A stretch of 33,302 bases of DNA from Pseudomonas sp. GM84 (lineage in GTDB: Bacteria > Pseudomonadota > Gammaproteobacteria > Pseudomonadales > Pseudomonadaceae), in the NCBI RefSeq assembly GCF_000282535.1, contig NZ_AKJC01000311.1:1-33302 (forward strand), read 5' to 3'. The notes beneath the pieces were generated by a model. The model saw nothing but the letters and a program-made list of their open reading frames with translations. It made no database searches and was not told the origin of the DNA. Positions 1 to 6,832 of this stretch are shown in pieces. The position numbers were made by a program, and so were the translations under genes. The number at the start of each line of letters is the position of its first letter. Positions within the stretch are counted from its first letter, which is position 1.

Positions 1-1023
1 GGTTACTTCGCCTGCCGTACCGATGACGGGCGTTTCGACGCGCGACGCTTCGCCGCCCAGGCCAGCGACCCGCAGGTGAAGATGATCGAGATCAAGCTCA
101 GCCAGGGCGCCAAGCCGGGCCACGGCGGCATCCTGCCGGGGCACAAGGTGAGCGAGGAAATCGCCATCACACGCGGCGTGCGCGTGGGTGAGGACTGCAT
201 CTCGCCCGCCGCGCACAGCGCATTTCGCACGCCGGTGGAGCTGCTGCACTTCGTCGCAACCCTGCGCGAGCTGTCCGGCGGCAAGCCGGTGGGCTTCAAG
301 TTCTGCCTGGGCCATCCGTGGGAATTCATGGGGATCGCCAAGGCCATGCTGGCCACCGGTATCACCCCGGACTTCATCGTCGTCGACGGCAAGGAAGGCG
401 GTACGGGTGCGGCGCCGCGCGAGTTCAGCGACAACATGGGCGTGCCCATGCGCGAAGGGTTGATGTTCGTGCACAACACCCTGGTGGGCTTGAACCTGCG
501 TTCGAGCATCCGCATCGGCGCGGCGGGCAAGATCGTCAGTGCCTTCGATATCGCCAGCGCGCTGGCCCTCGGTGCCGACTGGGTGAATTCGGCGCGCGGC
601 TTCATGTTCGCCATCGGTTGCATCCAGTCGCAGAGCTGCCACACCAACAAGTGCCCGACCGGCGTGGCGACCCAGGACCCGTTGCGCCAGCGCGCGCTGG
701 TGGTGCCGGACAAGGCCCAGCGGGTTGCCAGCTTCCACCGCAATACCCTGCATGCCTTGGCCGAGATGCTCGCTGCAGCCGGCCTGGAGCATCCGTCGGA
801 GCTCAAGCCCAAGCACCTGGCGCGGCGCATCAGTACCGGGCAGATCAGCCTGTTTTCGGACTTGCACCAGTTCCTCAAGCCTGGCGAATTGCTTGGCGGC
901 TCGATCCAGAGCGAGTTCTATGCGCGGATGTGGCGGATGGCGCGCAGTGACAGCTTTGCGCCGGAGACGGGGGACGGGATGGCGGCGAAGGTGACTCGCC
1001 AAGAGGAAGTGGAACCGGCGTAG
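1..1023 (+). CDS. FMN-binding glutamate synthase family protein (3' part)
   Basis: The reading frame is open from base 1, so the 5' end lies outside the window. The visible 340 residues match the synthase domain of GltB-type proteins, a TIM barrel that binds FMN. They include KLSQGAKPGHGG, the VVDGKEGGTGAAP loop and a [3Fe-4S] cysteine pattern C-x5-C-x4-C (GCIQSQSCHTNKC), the spacing known from the alpha subunit of bacterial glutamate synthase. The barrel is followed by only about 100 residues, without the long beta-helix (GXGXG) domain of true GltB. It is therefore probably the short stand-alone FMN-binding glutamate synthase-family protein rather than the housekeeping gltB, and its substrate is unknown. 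A REP pair follows the stop codon at once. Confidence 0.88.
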   Translation, partial: GYFACRTDDGRFDARRFAAQASDPQVKMIEIKLSQGAKPGHGGILPGHKVSEEIAITRGVRVGEDCISPAAHSAFRTPVELLHFVATLRELSGGKPVGFKFCLGHPWEFMGIAKAMLATGITPDFIVVDGKEGGTGAAPREFSDNMGVPMREGLMFVHNTLVGLNLRSSIRIGAAGKIVSAFDIASALALGADWVNSARGFMFAIGCIQSQSCHTNKCPTGVATQDPLRQRALVVPDKAQRVASFHRNTLHALAEMLAAAGLEHPSELKPKHLARRISTGQISLFSDLHQFLKPGELLGGSIQSEFYARMWRMARSDSFAPETGDGMAAKVTRQEEVEPA

Positions 1024-1029
1024 GGCCTC

Positions 1030-1100
1030 ATCGCCGGCAAGCCGGCTCCCACAGGGGCGATGCTGGACTGCTCCTGTGTGGGAGCCGGCTTGCCGGCGAT
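1030..1100. repeat. Inverted REP pair A (class GCCGGCAAGCCGGC)
   Basis: Two 24-bp arms (1030-1053 and 1077-1100) are exact reverse complements around a 23-bp spacer. Each carries the core GCCGGCAAGCCGGC followed by TCCCACA. The pair lies between the converging glutamate-synthase-like and porin genes. Such pairs are typical P. putida REP elements, mobilised by RAYT transposases, and can also stabilise or stop transcripts. Confidence 0.9.
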
Positions 1101-1119
1101 CGGGCTGCAAGGCAGCCCG
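1101..1119. terminator. GC-rich hairpin after the porin gene
   Basis: CGGGCTGC (1101-1108) pairs with GCAGCCCG (1112-1119) around a 3-nt loop, 14 bp past the stop codon of the minus-strand porin. There is no T-tract on either side, so as an intrinsic terminator it is incomplete. It abuts REP pair A and may act together with it. Confidence 0.45.
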
Positions 1120-1132
1120 CGAGGCCATCAGA

Positions 1133-2452
1133 TCAGAAGATGCTGATCGGGTACTCGACGAATACGCGGACTTCGTTGCCGTCGTCGTTGTAGCCGTTCT
1201 GCTGTACAGCGTTGTTGGTGCGAAGGAACGAGCTGCGCAGCTTGATCGACAGATCCTTGGCCGGGCCATCCTGCACCACGTAGCGGATCTGGTTGAAGAT
1301 CTCGCGCTCTTTACCTTCGCCGAAGCCTTCCGGGTTGGCGGCGTTGCGGGTGTTGATGTTGTCACCCACCACGTAGGCCAGCTTGTAGGTCAGACCCGGG
1401 ATACCGTAGGCACCGAAGTCCAGGCCGTAGCCCAGCTGCCAGGAACGCTCGTCCTCGGCGTTGAAGTCGGACCAGTAGGAGTTGGCCAGGTAGATGGTCG
1501 AGCCACCGTCACCCACGCCACCTTCGTTCTGGTACCAGCCGTAGTTGTAGCCGGTGCTGCCGGTGCTGCGCTGGTGCGCCAGGGTGAACGAGTGCGCGCC
1601 GTAGGCGTAGGTCGCGGCCAGGCTCCAGATGGTGTTGGAGTCACCGTTGAGCTCGGCGGATTCGACGAACTTCTTGTCGATGTCCGACTTGTAGCCGTTG
1701 AAGTCCAGGGTCAGGGACTGGTCATTGGCGATCGGGAAGACGTAGTTCAAGCCCAGGTAGTGCTTCTTCATCACGTCTTCGTTGTCTGCGGTGTACAGCG
1801 AAGCGGTGAAGTTGTCGGTGAACTTGTAGCTACCGCCGAGGACGTTGATCGACTTCAGGCCGCCACCGTCACGACGCTCGGCGCTCTTGCGCGCTTCCTG
1901 GGTGAAGCGACCGGCGTTCAGCTCCAGGCCCTGGATTTCCTTGGAGGTCAGCAGGGTGCCGGTGAAGCTTTCCGGCAGCAGACGCGCGTCGTCGTATTGC
2001 AGCACGGGCAGGGTCGGCATCTGGTCACCGTACTTGAGCACGGTGTTGGAGATGCGGAACTTCACGGCGGCACCGGCACGCGACAGGTCATGCGGGCTGC
2101 TGGCGTTGCCGTTGGCGTCCTTGGTGTTCTCCGGCTTGAAGAAGTCGATACCGGCGCCACCGTTGTGGCCTTTGCCGCCGTCCAGACGCACGGCGTACAG
2201 GCCGAATGCGTCGACGCCGACACCGACGGTGCCCTGGGTGAAGCCGGAAGAGAAGTTGCCGATGAAGGCCTGGCCCCATTCCATCTGGTCATCGGTGCCG
2301 TGCTTCTTGTCACGGTTGATGTAGGCGTTACGCAGGAGAACGTTTGCGTGACTGTCTTCGATAAAGCCTTTGCTCTCGGCCTGCTCGTTGGCCTGGGCCT
2401 GCGTCGCGGCGATCATCGCCAGGGCGACCAGGCTGATCCTGGTTTTCAACAT
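1133..2452 (-). CDS. OprD-family outer-membrane porin
   Basis: This 439-residue protein has a cleavable signal peptide (about residues 1-21, ending AQA). A beta-barrel rich in aromatic, Gly and Asn follows, and the last residue is Phe, as in 18-stranded OprD-family channels. The region around SKGFIEDSHANVLLRNAY is the characteristic OprD N-terminus. OprD channels pass amino acids, small peptides or organic acids through the outer membrane. It most resembles the OprE/OprQ branch, but the substrate cannot be read from sequence. AAGGA lies upstream of the ATG as ribosome-binding site. The bases AACAACAT overlapping the start resemble the A-rich Hfq/Crc motif AAnAAnAA and could mean catabolite control; this is inference. 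It is transcribed divergently from the TonB receptor. Confidence 0.9.
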   Translation of the reverse strand: MLKTRISLVALAMIAATQAQANEQAESKGFIEDSHANVLLRNAYINRDKKHGTDDQMEWGQAFIGNFSSGFTQGTVGVGVDAFGLYAVRLDGGKGHNGGAGIDFFKPENTKDANGNASSPHDLSRAGAAVKFRISNTVLKYGDQMPTLPVLQYDDARLLPESFTGTLLTSKEIQGLELNAGRFTQEARKSAERRDGGGLKSINVLGGSYKFTDNFTASLYTADNEDVMKKHYLGLNYVFPIANDQSLTLDFNGYKSDIDKKFVESAELNGDSNTIWSLAATYAYGAHSFTLAHQRSTGSTGYNYGWYQNEGGVGDGGSTIYLANSYWSDFNAEDERSWQLGYGLDFGAYGIPGLTYKLAYVVGDNINTRNAANPEGFGEGKEREIFNQIRYVVQDGPAKDLSIKLRSSFLRTNNAVQQNGYNDDGNEVRVFVEYPISIF

Positions 2453-2911
2453 GTTGTTTTCCTTATTTCTTAATCAAAAACGCTCTGCAATATGACGCCA
2501 GGAACCAACGCCCCTTCGTAGGTTCGACGCTATGCGGATCCAACTGAAAAGCCCGTGGCGGGCCTTGTACAGCAGCCTGGCCATGGCATGGCCAGCAGGC
2601 GTTGGCCGAATCCTAGCGGGGTGCGATTACAAATGTCAAAAAGTCGTGAAAAGCAGATCGATATAACCATGATCAAACGCAGGAACGATGCATTTTCACG
2701 CACGTTCGCGCCATAGGAGGACAATTTGTCTCTTGTCAGAAATCTCATTTTGATAGCAATGACAATTTCCCCGAAGGCCCCTACTCCCAATTGGCTAGTA
2801 ACAAAGTGATACATACGTAAAGGCAAGTCTTTACGAATAGCCGAGCGACAGCAAATAACAAGCATTACCATTTGCATCCTTTTTTCACCTGCCCCAGGTC
2901 TGGATGCCTCC
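2453..2911. other. Divergent intergenic region, porin / TonB receptor
   Basis: This 459-bp region between divergently transcribed genes should hold both promoters. The part next to the porin contains a perfect 9-bp-arm palindrome, CTGGCCATG-G-CATGGCCAG (2577-2595). The part next to the receptor is AT-rich and carries the Fur-box-like site described separately. I see no convincing small gene here. The overlapping reading frames across it are not supported by ribosome-binding sites. Confidence 0.6.
2851..2869 (+). promoter_or_regulatory. Fur-box-like site upstream of the siderophore receptor
   Basis: The 19 bases GCAAATAACAAGCATTACC match the Fur consensus GATAATGATAATCATTATC at 13 of 19 positions by hand alignment. 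The site lies about 43 bp before the receptor start, where iron repression is expected for a TonB-dependent siderophore receptor. The match is moderate and I could not score it against a matrix. Confidence 0.5.
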
Positions 2912-5014
2912 ATGCTTGCCCCTTGCCGCCTTTCACCCCTGACCCTCGGCCTCTCGCTGCTGTTGAGCGCCAGCCTGGCCAGCGCCGCCACCACCACCCT
3001 GCCCGAGCAGTCGGTAACCGCCGACAGCGAGCGCGAAGAAGACAACCCGCGGGTCAAGGAGGTGAGCACCGCCACCCGCACCTCCACGCCGGTGCGCTAC
3101 GTGCCACAAGCCATCGACACGGTGAAGGCGGCCAATGTCCTGGACTACGGCAGCAACACCCTGGGCAAGGCGCTCGAAGGCATTCCCAACGTCAGCAGCG
3201 GCGCCGATACGCGCTTCGACAGTGTGCGTATTCGGGGCTTCGACGCGAGTAACGACTTCTACCTGGATGGCGTGCGCGACGACAGCCAGTACATTCGCGA
3301 CCTGCACAACATCGAACGGGTCGAAGTGCTCAAGGGCCCGGCGGCCGTCCTGTATGGCCGCGGCAGCCAGGGCGGCATCGTCAATCGGGTAAGCAAGGCG
3401 CCAGAGCGTGGCCGGCGTTCCTCGATCGAAGCCCAGGGCGGCAGCGAAGACCTGCGCAGCCTGTATGCCGACCTCAGCGCCGACCCCAGCGACACTGTCA
3501 GCCTGCGCCTGAACCTGGGCAACCAGGACAACAACAGCTTCCGCGATGGCATCGATGGCAGCCGCCAGCTGTTCGCCCCCTCGATGAGCTGGCAGCTCTC
3601 GCCTGACTTGAACTGGCTGGTGCAGTACGAGTACAGCCGCTACAACCGCACCCCGGACCGTGGCATCCCCGGGGTCAACGGGCGCCCGGCAGATGTGAGC
3701 CGCAGCACCACCTACGGCGATACCCAGCGCGACTACATCGACGACCGCGCGCAGTCGTTGCGCTCGCGCCTGAACTACCAGCTGAACGAGACCTGGCAAC
3801 TGCGCCATACCCTCGGCCTGTTCCAGCTCGACAGCGACTTCGACAACACCTACGTGACCGCCTACAACCCCGGCAACAACACAGTCACCCGCCAGCGCTG
3901 GCAGCAGGACCTGACCACCCGCAACCTGTTCAACAACCTTGAGGCCGAAGGCGACTTCGCCACCTGGGGCGTGGAGCACAAGCTGCTGCTGGGCCTGGAG
4001 CTCGGCCACCAGCGCCGCGACCCGACGCTGTACACCGCCGCGCCGGTTTCAGCGGGCGGCAAGCCCGTGCCCCCTCTGGATCTGAACAACCCGAACCGCC
4101 ACCTGCAGCACAACGGCAAGATGGTGGTGTCGAGCGACAACCACAGCGTGGTCGACAGCCGTGGCCTGTACCTGCAGGACCAGATCCGCCTGAACGATGA
4201 ATGGCAGATCCTCGCCGGGGTGCGCTTCGATCAGTTCGAGGTGGAAACCACCAACAAGGTGCGCGACCTCACCGAAAAGCAGGACAGCAACAGCACCAGC
4301 CCGCGCCTGGGCGTGGTCTATACGCCGTGGCGCGACCATTCGTTCTATGCCTCCTGGAGCAAGACCTTCTCGCCGGTCGGCGGTGGCCTGATCGGTATCA
4401 CCCCTGGCGCCCCCGGCAACACCAACGACACCAGCCCCGAGGAGACCCGGCAGAAGGAAATCGGGGTGAAGAGCGACTGGCTGGATGATCGCCTGACCAC
4501 CACCTTGGCCATCTATGAGCTGGAGCTGTACAACCGCCGCACGCGTGACCCGATCAACCCGGAGATCACCCTGATGAGCGGCCTGCAGCGTTCGCGCGGC
4601 ATCGAGCTGACCGCCACCGGCAATATCGTTGGCAACTGGTACGTGCGCGGTGGGATTGGCCTGCAGGACGCCACCATCGTCGAGGACAACAACGGCCTGG
4701 AAGGCAACCGCATCAATGATGTGGCCAAGCGCAACGGCAGCCTGTTCGTGACGTGGAAACCGGAGCTGGGCTGGTATGCGGAAACCGGGTTGACGCTGGT
4801 GGGCGAGCGTTATGCCGATAACCAGAACACCACGGTGATGCCAGGGTATGGCCGATGGGATGCGCTGGTAGGCTTGCGTACCCATGATTGGGATGTGCGG
4901 GCGGCGTTGAGCAACATTACCGACAAGACCTACTACAGCTCGGCGACCAGTGCGGCGCAGATCCAACCGGGGGATCCGCGTAGCCTGGTGGTGACGGGGA
5001 CCTACAGCTTCTGA
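2912..5014 (+). CDS. TonB-dependent siderophore receptor
   Basis: A 700-residue outer-membrane receptor that imports ferric siderophore using TonB/ExbBD energy. The order is a signal peptide (about 1-25, ending ASA), a short TonB-box region near TLPEQSVTA, and a plug domain (about 60-165) with VRIRGFD, YLDGVRDD, IERVEVLKGPAAVLYGRG and GGIVNRVSK. A 22-strand barrel follows, ending in Phe (TGTYSF). There is no extra N-terminal secretin-like signalling domain and no sigma/anti-sigma pair beside it, so it is a plain transporter rather than a FecA/FpvA-type transducer. The plug resembles Fiu/PiuA-like catecholate and xenosiderophore receptors, but the ligand is uncertain. The start was chosen because the signal peptide begins there, although its ribosome-binding site is weak. 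Confidence 0.92.
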   Translation: MLAPCRLSPLTLGLSLLLSASLASAATTTLPEQSVTADSEREEDNPRVKEVSTATRTSTPVRYVPQAIDTVKAANVLDYGSNTLGKALEGIPNVSSGADTRFDSVRIRGFDASNDFYLDGVRDDSQYIRDLHNIERVEVLKGPAAVLYGRGSQGGIVNRVSKAPERGRRSSIEAQGGSEDLRSLYADLSADPSDTVSLRLNLGNQDNNSFRDGIDGSRQLFAPSMSWQLSPDLNWLVQYEYSRYNRTPDRGIPGVNGRPADVSRSTTYGDTQRDYIDDRAQSLRSRLNYQLNETWQLRHTLGLFQLDSDFDNTYVTAYNPGNNTVTRQRWQQDLTTRNLFNNLEAEGDFATWGVEHKLLLGLELGHQRRDPTLYTAAPVSAGGKPVPPLDLNNPNRHLQHNGKMVVSSDNHSVVDSRGLYLQDQIRLNDEWQILAGVRFDQFEVETTNKVRDLTEKQDSNSTSPRLGVVYTPWRDHSFYASWSKTFSPVGGGLIGITPGAPGNTNDTSPEETRQKEIGVKSDWLDDRLTTTLAIYELELYNRRTRDPINPEITLMSGLQRSRGIELTATGNIVGNWYVRGGIGLQDATIVEDNNGLEGNRINDVAKRNGSLFVTWKPELGWYAETGLTLVGERYADNQNTTVMPGYGRWDALVGLRTHDWDVRAALSNITDKTYYSSATSAAQIQPGDPRSLVVTGTYSF

Positions 5015-5028
5015 TTTGCGGCGCCTTT

Positions 5029-5130
5029 ACCGGCCTCTTCGCGGGACAAGCCCGCTCCCACAGGTATCGCACCCTACTCGAGGGCTGTGGAGAACCTGTG
5101 GGAGCGGGCTTGTCCCGCGAAGAGGCCGGT
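5029..5130. repeat. Inverted REP pair B (class GCGGGACAAGCCCGC)
   Basis: Two perfect 36-bp arms (5029-5064 and 5095-5130) flank a 30-bp spacer, just after the TonB-receptor stop codon. The core GCGGGACAAGCCCGC differs from that of pair A but shares the CTCCCACAGG end. Pair C has the same core. Confidence 0.9.
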
Positions 5131-5148
5131 ACAGGCTCCCCACAAACG

Positions 5149-5178
5149 AAAACGCCACCGCATTCACGGTGGCGTTTT
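5149..5178. terminator. Bidirectional intrinsic terminator
   Basis: AAAACGCCACCG (5149-5160) pairs perfectly with CGGTGGCGTTTT (5167-5178) around a 6-nt loop. It has A and T tracts in the right places for both strands. It lies 25 bp past the stop codon of the small minus-strand gene at 5204-5401 and also after the siderophore-receptor gene, so it can end both transcripts. Confidence 0.8.
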
Positions 5179-5203
5179 GCATGGGGGCGGGCTCCTGCCC
5201 TGC

Positions 5204-5401
5204 TCAGTGCCACACACCCAGCAATGCTTCCAGCTCCGCTTCACTGATCAGGCCTTGTGGATAGCGGCCGTCAAGCAGACGTCGTGGGTCGGTCGTCCTG
5301 ACCCTCTTGCTTCCCTGGTGTTTCAACCACTGCGTCAGTGTTCTGAGCGATTGGCGACTCACTGATGATGGGCGCAAAGCCGTCTCACTTGCTGCATTCA
5401 T
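5204..5401 (-). CDS. Small uncharacterised protein (65 aa)
   Basis: I do not recognise the family. The protein is basic in its first two thirds (many Arg, Lys and Ser), has no signal peptide or membrane segment, and ends in an acidic helix (LISEAELEALLG) followed by VWH. A central stretch, RTLTQWLKHQGSKRVR, could be an amphipathic or nucleic-acid-binding helix. Two features support a real gene: an AGGGAG ribosome-binding sequence about 11 nt before the ATG, and a strong intrinsic terminator 25 bp past the stop. The AT-rich 140 bp upstream suits a promoter. It stands alone between REP pair B and aguA. It could be a small regulator, but nothing in the sequence proves that. Confidence 0.55.
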   Translation of the reverse strand: MNAASETALRPSSVSRQSLRTLTQWLKHQGSKRVRTTDPRRLLDGRYPQGLISEAELEALLGVWH

Positions 5402-5540
5402 GTCTACACGTACTCCCTGGGCCCGTGAGCGGCTAATTTACGTCGTGTTTATTACAAGACGGATATCCGACTTGAAGAGTTAACTCCCTGAAATCAATAC
5501 AAAACATATGCCATTTGGCTTGCCGGGCATCGCCCATGAC

Positions 5541-5569
5541 AAAAAAAGGCCCGTCATCTGACGGGCCTT
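5541..5569 (-). terminator. Intrinsic terminator of aguA
   Basis: Read on the minus strand, GGCCCGTCA and TGACGGGCC form a GC-rich stem, followed by seven T residues (plus-strand A run 5541-5547). It begins 16 bp past the aguA stop codon. Confidence 0.88.
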
Positions 5570-5585
5570 CTCGTTCAACTCAGTC

Positions 5586-6692
5586 TCAGCGCTTGACCGG
5601 CGCCGGTTGCTGCTGGGTCAGGCAGTGGATGTTGCCACCGCCCAACAAGAGCTCACGGCCAGGGATCATCACCACCTCGTGGTTCGGGAAGACCTTGGCC
5701 AGGATCGCTCTGGCCTGGGCATCTGCCGGGTCGTCGAAGCTCGGCGCGATGATGCCGCCATTGACGATCAGGAAGTTCACATAGGAACCGGCCAGGCGTA
5801 CCGAAGGGTCGCGCTCCTGGCTGCCGGCTACGTGATCGACGCCGGCGCATTCTGCTTCGGTGGCGAACAGCGGGCCCGGAATCGGCATCTTGTGCACCAC
5901 GAACTCGCGGCCTTTGGCGTCGCGGCTGTTTTTCAGCACTTCATACGCTGCGTGGCAGCGTGCGTAGTTGGGGTCGTTCGAATCATCGGTCCAGGCCAGT
6001 AACACTTCGCCTGGGCTGACGTAACAGCAGAAATTGTCGACGTGACCGTCGGTTTCGTCGTTGTACAGGCCGTCCGGCAGCCAGACGATGGTCTCCACCG
6101 CCAGGTGATCGCGCAGGATCGCTTCGATCTGCTCGCGGTTCAGGTGCGGGTTGCGGTTGCGATTGAGCAGGCACTCTTCGGTGGTGATCAGGGTGCCTTC
6201 GCCGTCCACGTGGATCGAACCACCTTCGAGCACGAAGCCCTCGGTGTGGTAGCGCTGGCAACGTTCCATTTCCAGGACCTTGGCCGCCAGTTCCTCGTCA
6301 CGGTTCCAAGGCGCGTACAGGCCGCCATCGAAGCCGCCCCAGGCATTGAAGCCCCAGTCCACGCCACGCACTTCGCCCGCATCGTTGATCACGAAGGTCG
6401 GGCCGGTGTCGCGCACCCAGGCGTCATCGTTGCTGATTTCCACCACGCGGATGTTCGGCAGGTCGAGCTGACGACGGGCGTTTTCGTACTGGCCGGCGGA
6501 AACGGCAACGGTCACCGGTTCGAACCGAGCGATGGCCTTGGCCAGGGTCACGTGGGCAGCCTGTGCAGGCTTGCCACCCAGGCGCCAGTTGTCCGAACGC
6601 TCGGGCCAGACCATCCAGACCTGGCTTTGCGGCGCCCACTCGGCAGGCATGTGGAAGCCGTCGGCGCGAGGCGTGGAGTTGAGGGTTTTCAT
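5586..6692 (-). CDS. aguA: Agmatine deiminase
   Basis: A 368-residue enzyme of the peptidylarginine/agmatine deiminase family. It hydrolyses agmatine to N-carbamoylputrescine and ammonia in the cytoplasm, the first step of the arginine-decarboxylase route to putrescine. Visible family marks are the N-terminal [28 protein letters not shown], the DGHVDN motif (His about 217) and the C-terminal GGGNIHC with the nucleophilic cysteine at about residue 357. The length is normal. AGAGG precedes the ATG. The expected partner aguB (N-carbamoylputrescine amidase) is not adjacent, although P. aeruginosa has aguB next to aguA. Here aguA is a single-gene unit with its own terminator. Confidence 0.95.
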   Translation of the reverse strand: MKTLNSTPRADGFHMPAEWAPQSQVWMVWPERSDNWRLGGKPAQAAHVTLAKAIARFEPVTVAVSAGQYENARRQLDLPNIRVVEISNDDAWVRDTGPTFVINDAGEVRGVDWGFNAWGGFDGGLYAPWNRDEELAAKVLEMERCQRYHTEGFVLEGGSIHVDGEGTLITTEECLLNRNRNPHLNREQIEAILRDHLAVETIVWLPDGLYNDETDGHVDNFCCYVSPGEVLLAWTDDSNDPNYARCHAAYEVLKNSRDAKGREFVVHKMPIPGPLFATEAECAGVDHVAGSQERDPSVRLAGSYVNFLIVNGGIIAPSFDDPADAQARAILAKVFPNHEVVMIPGRELLLGGGNIHCLTQQQPAPVKR

Positions 6693-6734
6693 CGGTAACC
6701 TCTGGGAAGAAGGGAGGGCATGGCGATTTTATAC

Positions 6735-6748
6735 CCGATATATATCGG
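6735..6748. promoter_or_regulatory. Perfect palindrome in the aguA promoter region
   Basis: CCGATATATATCGG is a perfect 14-bp palindrome 43-56 bp before the aguA start. TATAAAAT follows immediately on the minus strand and could be a -10 element. It may be an operator for an agmatine-responsive repressor such as AguR, but no regulator gene lies nearby; this is inference. Confidence 0.4.
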
Positions 6749-6782
6749 CAATAAAAGCTAACCAACCAACCGTTAAGGAATA

Positions 6783-6823
6783 AAAAAGCCGAACATCTCG
6801 ATAACAATCGACATGTTCGGCTT
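6783..6823 (-). terminator. Intrinsic terminator of the kinase-aminotransferase fusion gene
   Basis: On the minus strand AGCCGAACAT (6813-6822) pairs with ATGTTCGGCT (6787-6796), followed by a T tract. An inner stem, TCGAT-AACA-ATCGA, lengthens the hairpin. It lies just past the stop codon at 6833. Confidence 0.85.
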
Positions 6824-6832
6824 CACCGTTGA

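Noticed and set aside
1076..2473. A 465-codon open frame on the plus strand, opposite the porin gene
   Set aside because: The Val/Gly-rich translation is the typical shadow of a GC-rich porin gene and begins inside REP pair A.
5029..5130. REP pairs considered as CRISPR-like or attachment-site repeats
   Set aside because: They occur as single inverted pairs without regular spacing or spacer series, and no recombinase or cas gene is present.
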